In this document: in pieces, positions 62,301-64,000 of the stretch | Layout: each line of letters starts with the position of its first letter | Numbering within the stretch: position 1 is the first letter of the stretch | DNA from: Crambe crambe | Taxonomy: Eukaryota > Porifera > Demospongiae > Poecilosclerida > Crambeidae | Direction: 5' to 3' | Length of the DNA stretch: 64,000 bases | NCBI GenBank assembly: GCA_963924555.1 | Contig: OZ004596.1 | Location: forward strand, 2,418,001-2,482,000 | Translations under genes and position numbers: made by a program | The notes under the pieces: generated by a model | The model's database searches: none | Seen by the model: the letters and a program-made list of their open reading frames with translations, nothing else | What the model was told of the DNA's origin: nothing

Positions 62301-64000
62301 GTTTTGGTTTTTTTCTTGTAGTTTTTCTTCTCTCTCTCACTCTCCAATTTAGCAGCCTTCTTGAATGTGCTTGTTTGCTTATAATCTTTGATATCTTGTG
62401 CTAAATCTTTGCGCCCAATTTTACCAAGAAGCTCCTGTAACTTGTCAGGGTGAAGGGGATCAAAATAATCCTCCGCTTCCAGTGTGGAGAGCAAGTGTAG
62501 TCCTAAATCTGATGCTGAGCTGTTTGAAGATTCTGGTATTTTATGGACAAATATGATTGCTTCACAGTCTTCCTGCTTCAGTTTTTTTCCTACTCGCACA
62601 AGAAGATACCGAAATTCTGTCCTCAGTGGGTCTGTCTCCATTTTGACACAACTTGACAACTTTAGTTTGTTTATCTCTAGTCACTAGTATGTATGTGGAT
62701 CACATGCTGCGGGAAGCATATTCATATTCAGGAAAAATGCGTGATGGTATCCTGTCAGAGAATGGACTATTCATAACATAATTCATAACATATTTTGACG
62801 TCAACATCATTGTCTTGAGTATGACTGTCATTGCATTATGAATAATAATTATGAGTAACAGTAGGAATAAATTTCCACCCTTGGTCACTACACAAATGTA
62901 CTCATTTTCTGTCTGTGGATGGGCATGACAATATTTTCCTGGATGTATTTAAATCTTGAGAACCCTTGTTCTGGTAACTATGTCACCTGTAATGGTAATA
63001 AAATCGTTTTGTGTAGAGTGTTTCTTCTGGTGTGGTTATTGATGAGAGCGAGTCTCAGCGAGAATTGACTGATGTCCGAAGGAGATTGGAGGAGAGGTCA
63101 CATGAGATCTCCACACAGCAAGCCACCATAGCTCAACTGGTATATACATTTGTACTCTCCATACACATTCCAGCCTGCATCTAAAATGGTGCAGTGAAAC
63201 CTGCCTTAAAGATCACCTGTATATCTGTGTTCCAAAATTAGATCTGGCACTTCCATTATCCCTTGATTTGTAACCAGGTCATTAGTGCTTTCTTAGCAGC
63301 TGATTATGGACTAATTCAGCCCACGAATACTTTAGCCAATTAATCGAGGTTGTACTGTACTATATATTGTGTGTGTTGTGTAGACTGAGGAGGTGAGGCA
63401 GGTCAAGGAGAGAGCTGAAGCAGACCACAAACATTCATCCTCCCTAGAGATAGAACTAACAGAAAACAATCAGAAACTAGAAGCTCAGGTTTCCTCGCTG
63501 GAAGAGGAACTGTCACTGAAAAAGGCTGCCTTGGAGGCTGAACAGAGTCGTTACACTTCGCTGGAAGCAGAATTTTCCCACAACATGGGGCACATGAAGG
63601 GAGAGAGAGATCGCTGTTCCTCTTTAGAGAGAGAGCTAAGTCAGACAGAGAAGGCTGCAAATAATCTGCAGGCAGAACTTGGAATTTCACAGCAGCGTCT
63701 AGAGGAGGCCTTGGATCTATGCAGTCAGCATGAGATCCTCATTGAGCAGAGGAATGGAGAACTCGACTCTTTAGAAGAGAAATTGAGGTGTGTATTGTCA
63801 GTCCCCTCTATCTCTACATGTACACATATGCAGTATAGTACTGCTCTATCAATTAATTCATGGCTTTCCTCCCTTCCCTCAACCCCCCAAGTGCTCAAAT
63901 TCAAACCAGTAACTCTACTGTGATGTTGTTAGGCAATTGATGAAGGAGAAAGAGTTGTGGTCAGGTGAGAGAGCTCGTCTGCAAGCAGAACAGGAGAGGG
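56393..64000 (+). CDS. CLIP: CLIP-170-like microtubule plus-end protein with three CAP-Gly domains (3' end outside)
   Basis: Exons: 56393-57423, 58053-58132, 59862-60076, 60130-60269, 60350-60500, 63017-63139, 63384-63787, 63933-64000 (open at the edge). ATG follows the acceptor at once. A basic Ser/Pro/Thr-rich leader comes first. CAP-Gly 1 is near residues 85-155 (GKNNG, CEPSRGLF), CAP-Gly 2 near 185-255 (GKNNG, CEPNYGLF). CAP-Gly 3 near 300-365 is split by the first coding intron (GKNDG, CEAKHGLF). A Ser-rich linker (HLSESSTSSFGSARIQ) leads into heptad-rich coiled coil from exon 60130 on. CAP-Gly domains bind the EEY/F ends of tubulin and EB1. CLIP-170 itself has two CAP-Gly domains; CLIP-3/4 proteins can have three but lack this long coiled coil. 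The 2.5-kb intron 60501-63016 holds an antisense gene. Confidence 0.9.
58688..58924. mobile_element. Poly-G-rich MITE-like element in a CLIP intron
   Basis: Ends CAGGGTTTCATCTA and TAGATAGAACCCTG are complementary. Inside are two poly-G runs (58714-58729 and 58870-58895). It resembles the poly-C-bearing element of receptor copies C and E in character, not in sequence. Confidence 0.55.
60788..62659 (-). CDS. Death-effector-domain adaptor-like protein, nested in a CLIP intron
   Basis: Four minus-strand exons (62054-62659, 61787-61973, 61062-61709, 60788-60903) join in frame to 518 residues. Residues about 10-95 form a DED: hydrophobic FRYLLVRVGKKL, a LHLLSTLEAEDYF helix, and the hallmark LLGKIGRKDLAQDI with the RxDL charge motif. 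A Lys/Glu-rich coiled-coil-like stretch follows. Exon 2 has three diverged LEEDHxPKTKGL repeats. Exon 3 is proline/lysine rich (TPPPTKKKP, PPPVKAKPKPTK: candidate SH3 ligands) and carries HIYDSAD and VIYMNTHV. The last exon carries QYMNLPL. YMN fits Grb2/PI3K SH2 binding. DEDs otherwise act in FADD/caspase-8 type assemblies. No caspase or kinase domain is present, so an adaptor is likeliest. Using exon 4 rather than reading through to a stop at 61009 is inferred from the good splice sites and frame. Confidence 0.8.

Overview
The window is nuclear DNA of an invertebrate animal, most likely a demosponge. The genes have many short exons with GT-AG introns. Exon phases are conserved between paralogues, the base composition is AT-rich, and AGCTAGCT-like words and small inverted-repeat elements are everywhere. 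There is no bacterial-style gene packing. The species call is an inference; the gene structures below rest on splice sites and reading-frame continuity.

Region 1 (1-2.0 kb) holds the 3' half of an aldo-keto reductase gene of the AKR7 family. Region 2 (2.3-43.5 kb) is a tandem array of single-pass receptors. Each has a signal peptide, an EMI-like domain in two exons, two short EGF domains, a calcium-binding type EGF, a fibronectin-III-like domain, one membrane segment and a tyrosine-rich tail. Three copies are intact (2279-6709, 17231-22703, 39314-43510; 438, 440 and 449 residues). Two are decayed (9291-13690 and 22935-37173) and one is a scrap (7147-8770). The layout recalls the Draper/MEGF10/CED-1 engulfment receptors, and the first copy ends in a canonical ITAM. 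The array is riddled with foldback and MITE-like elements. Several have identifiable target-site duplications (TTAA, TA, TTTGAA, 7-bp). The second decayed copy also carries relics of a P-element-like transposase, an integrase-core transposase and a protein-kinase fragment.

Region 3 (44.1-46.4 kb) is a 2.3-kb nested inverted-repeat element with no gene. Region 4 (46.4-55.0 kb) holds two convergent seven-transmembrane receptor genes. They are a diverged paralogous pair with matching exon boundaries; the plus-strand gene is complete in 12 exons, and the minus-strand gene lacks recognisable 5' exons.

Region 5 (56.4-64.0 kb, open at the right edge) is a CLIP-170-type microtubule plus-end gene with three CAP-Gly domains followed by coiled coil. 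One of its introns contains, on the opposite strand, a complete four-exon gene for a death-effector-domain protein with proline-rich segments and two YMN phosphotyrosine motifs, probably a signalling adaptor.

The receptor array (candidate engulfment or recognition receptors with ITAM and YxxP tails) and the nested DED/YMN adaptor are the most interesting parts. Nothing in the sequence links them functionally.
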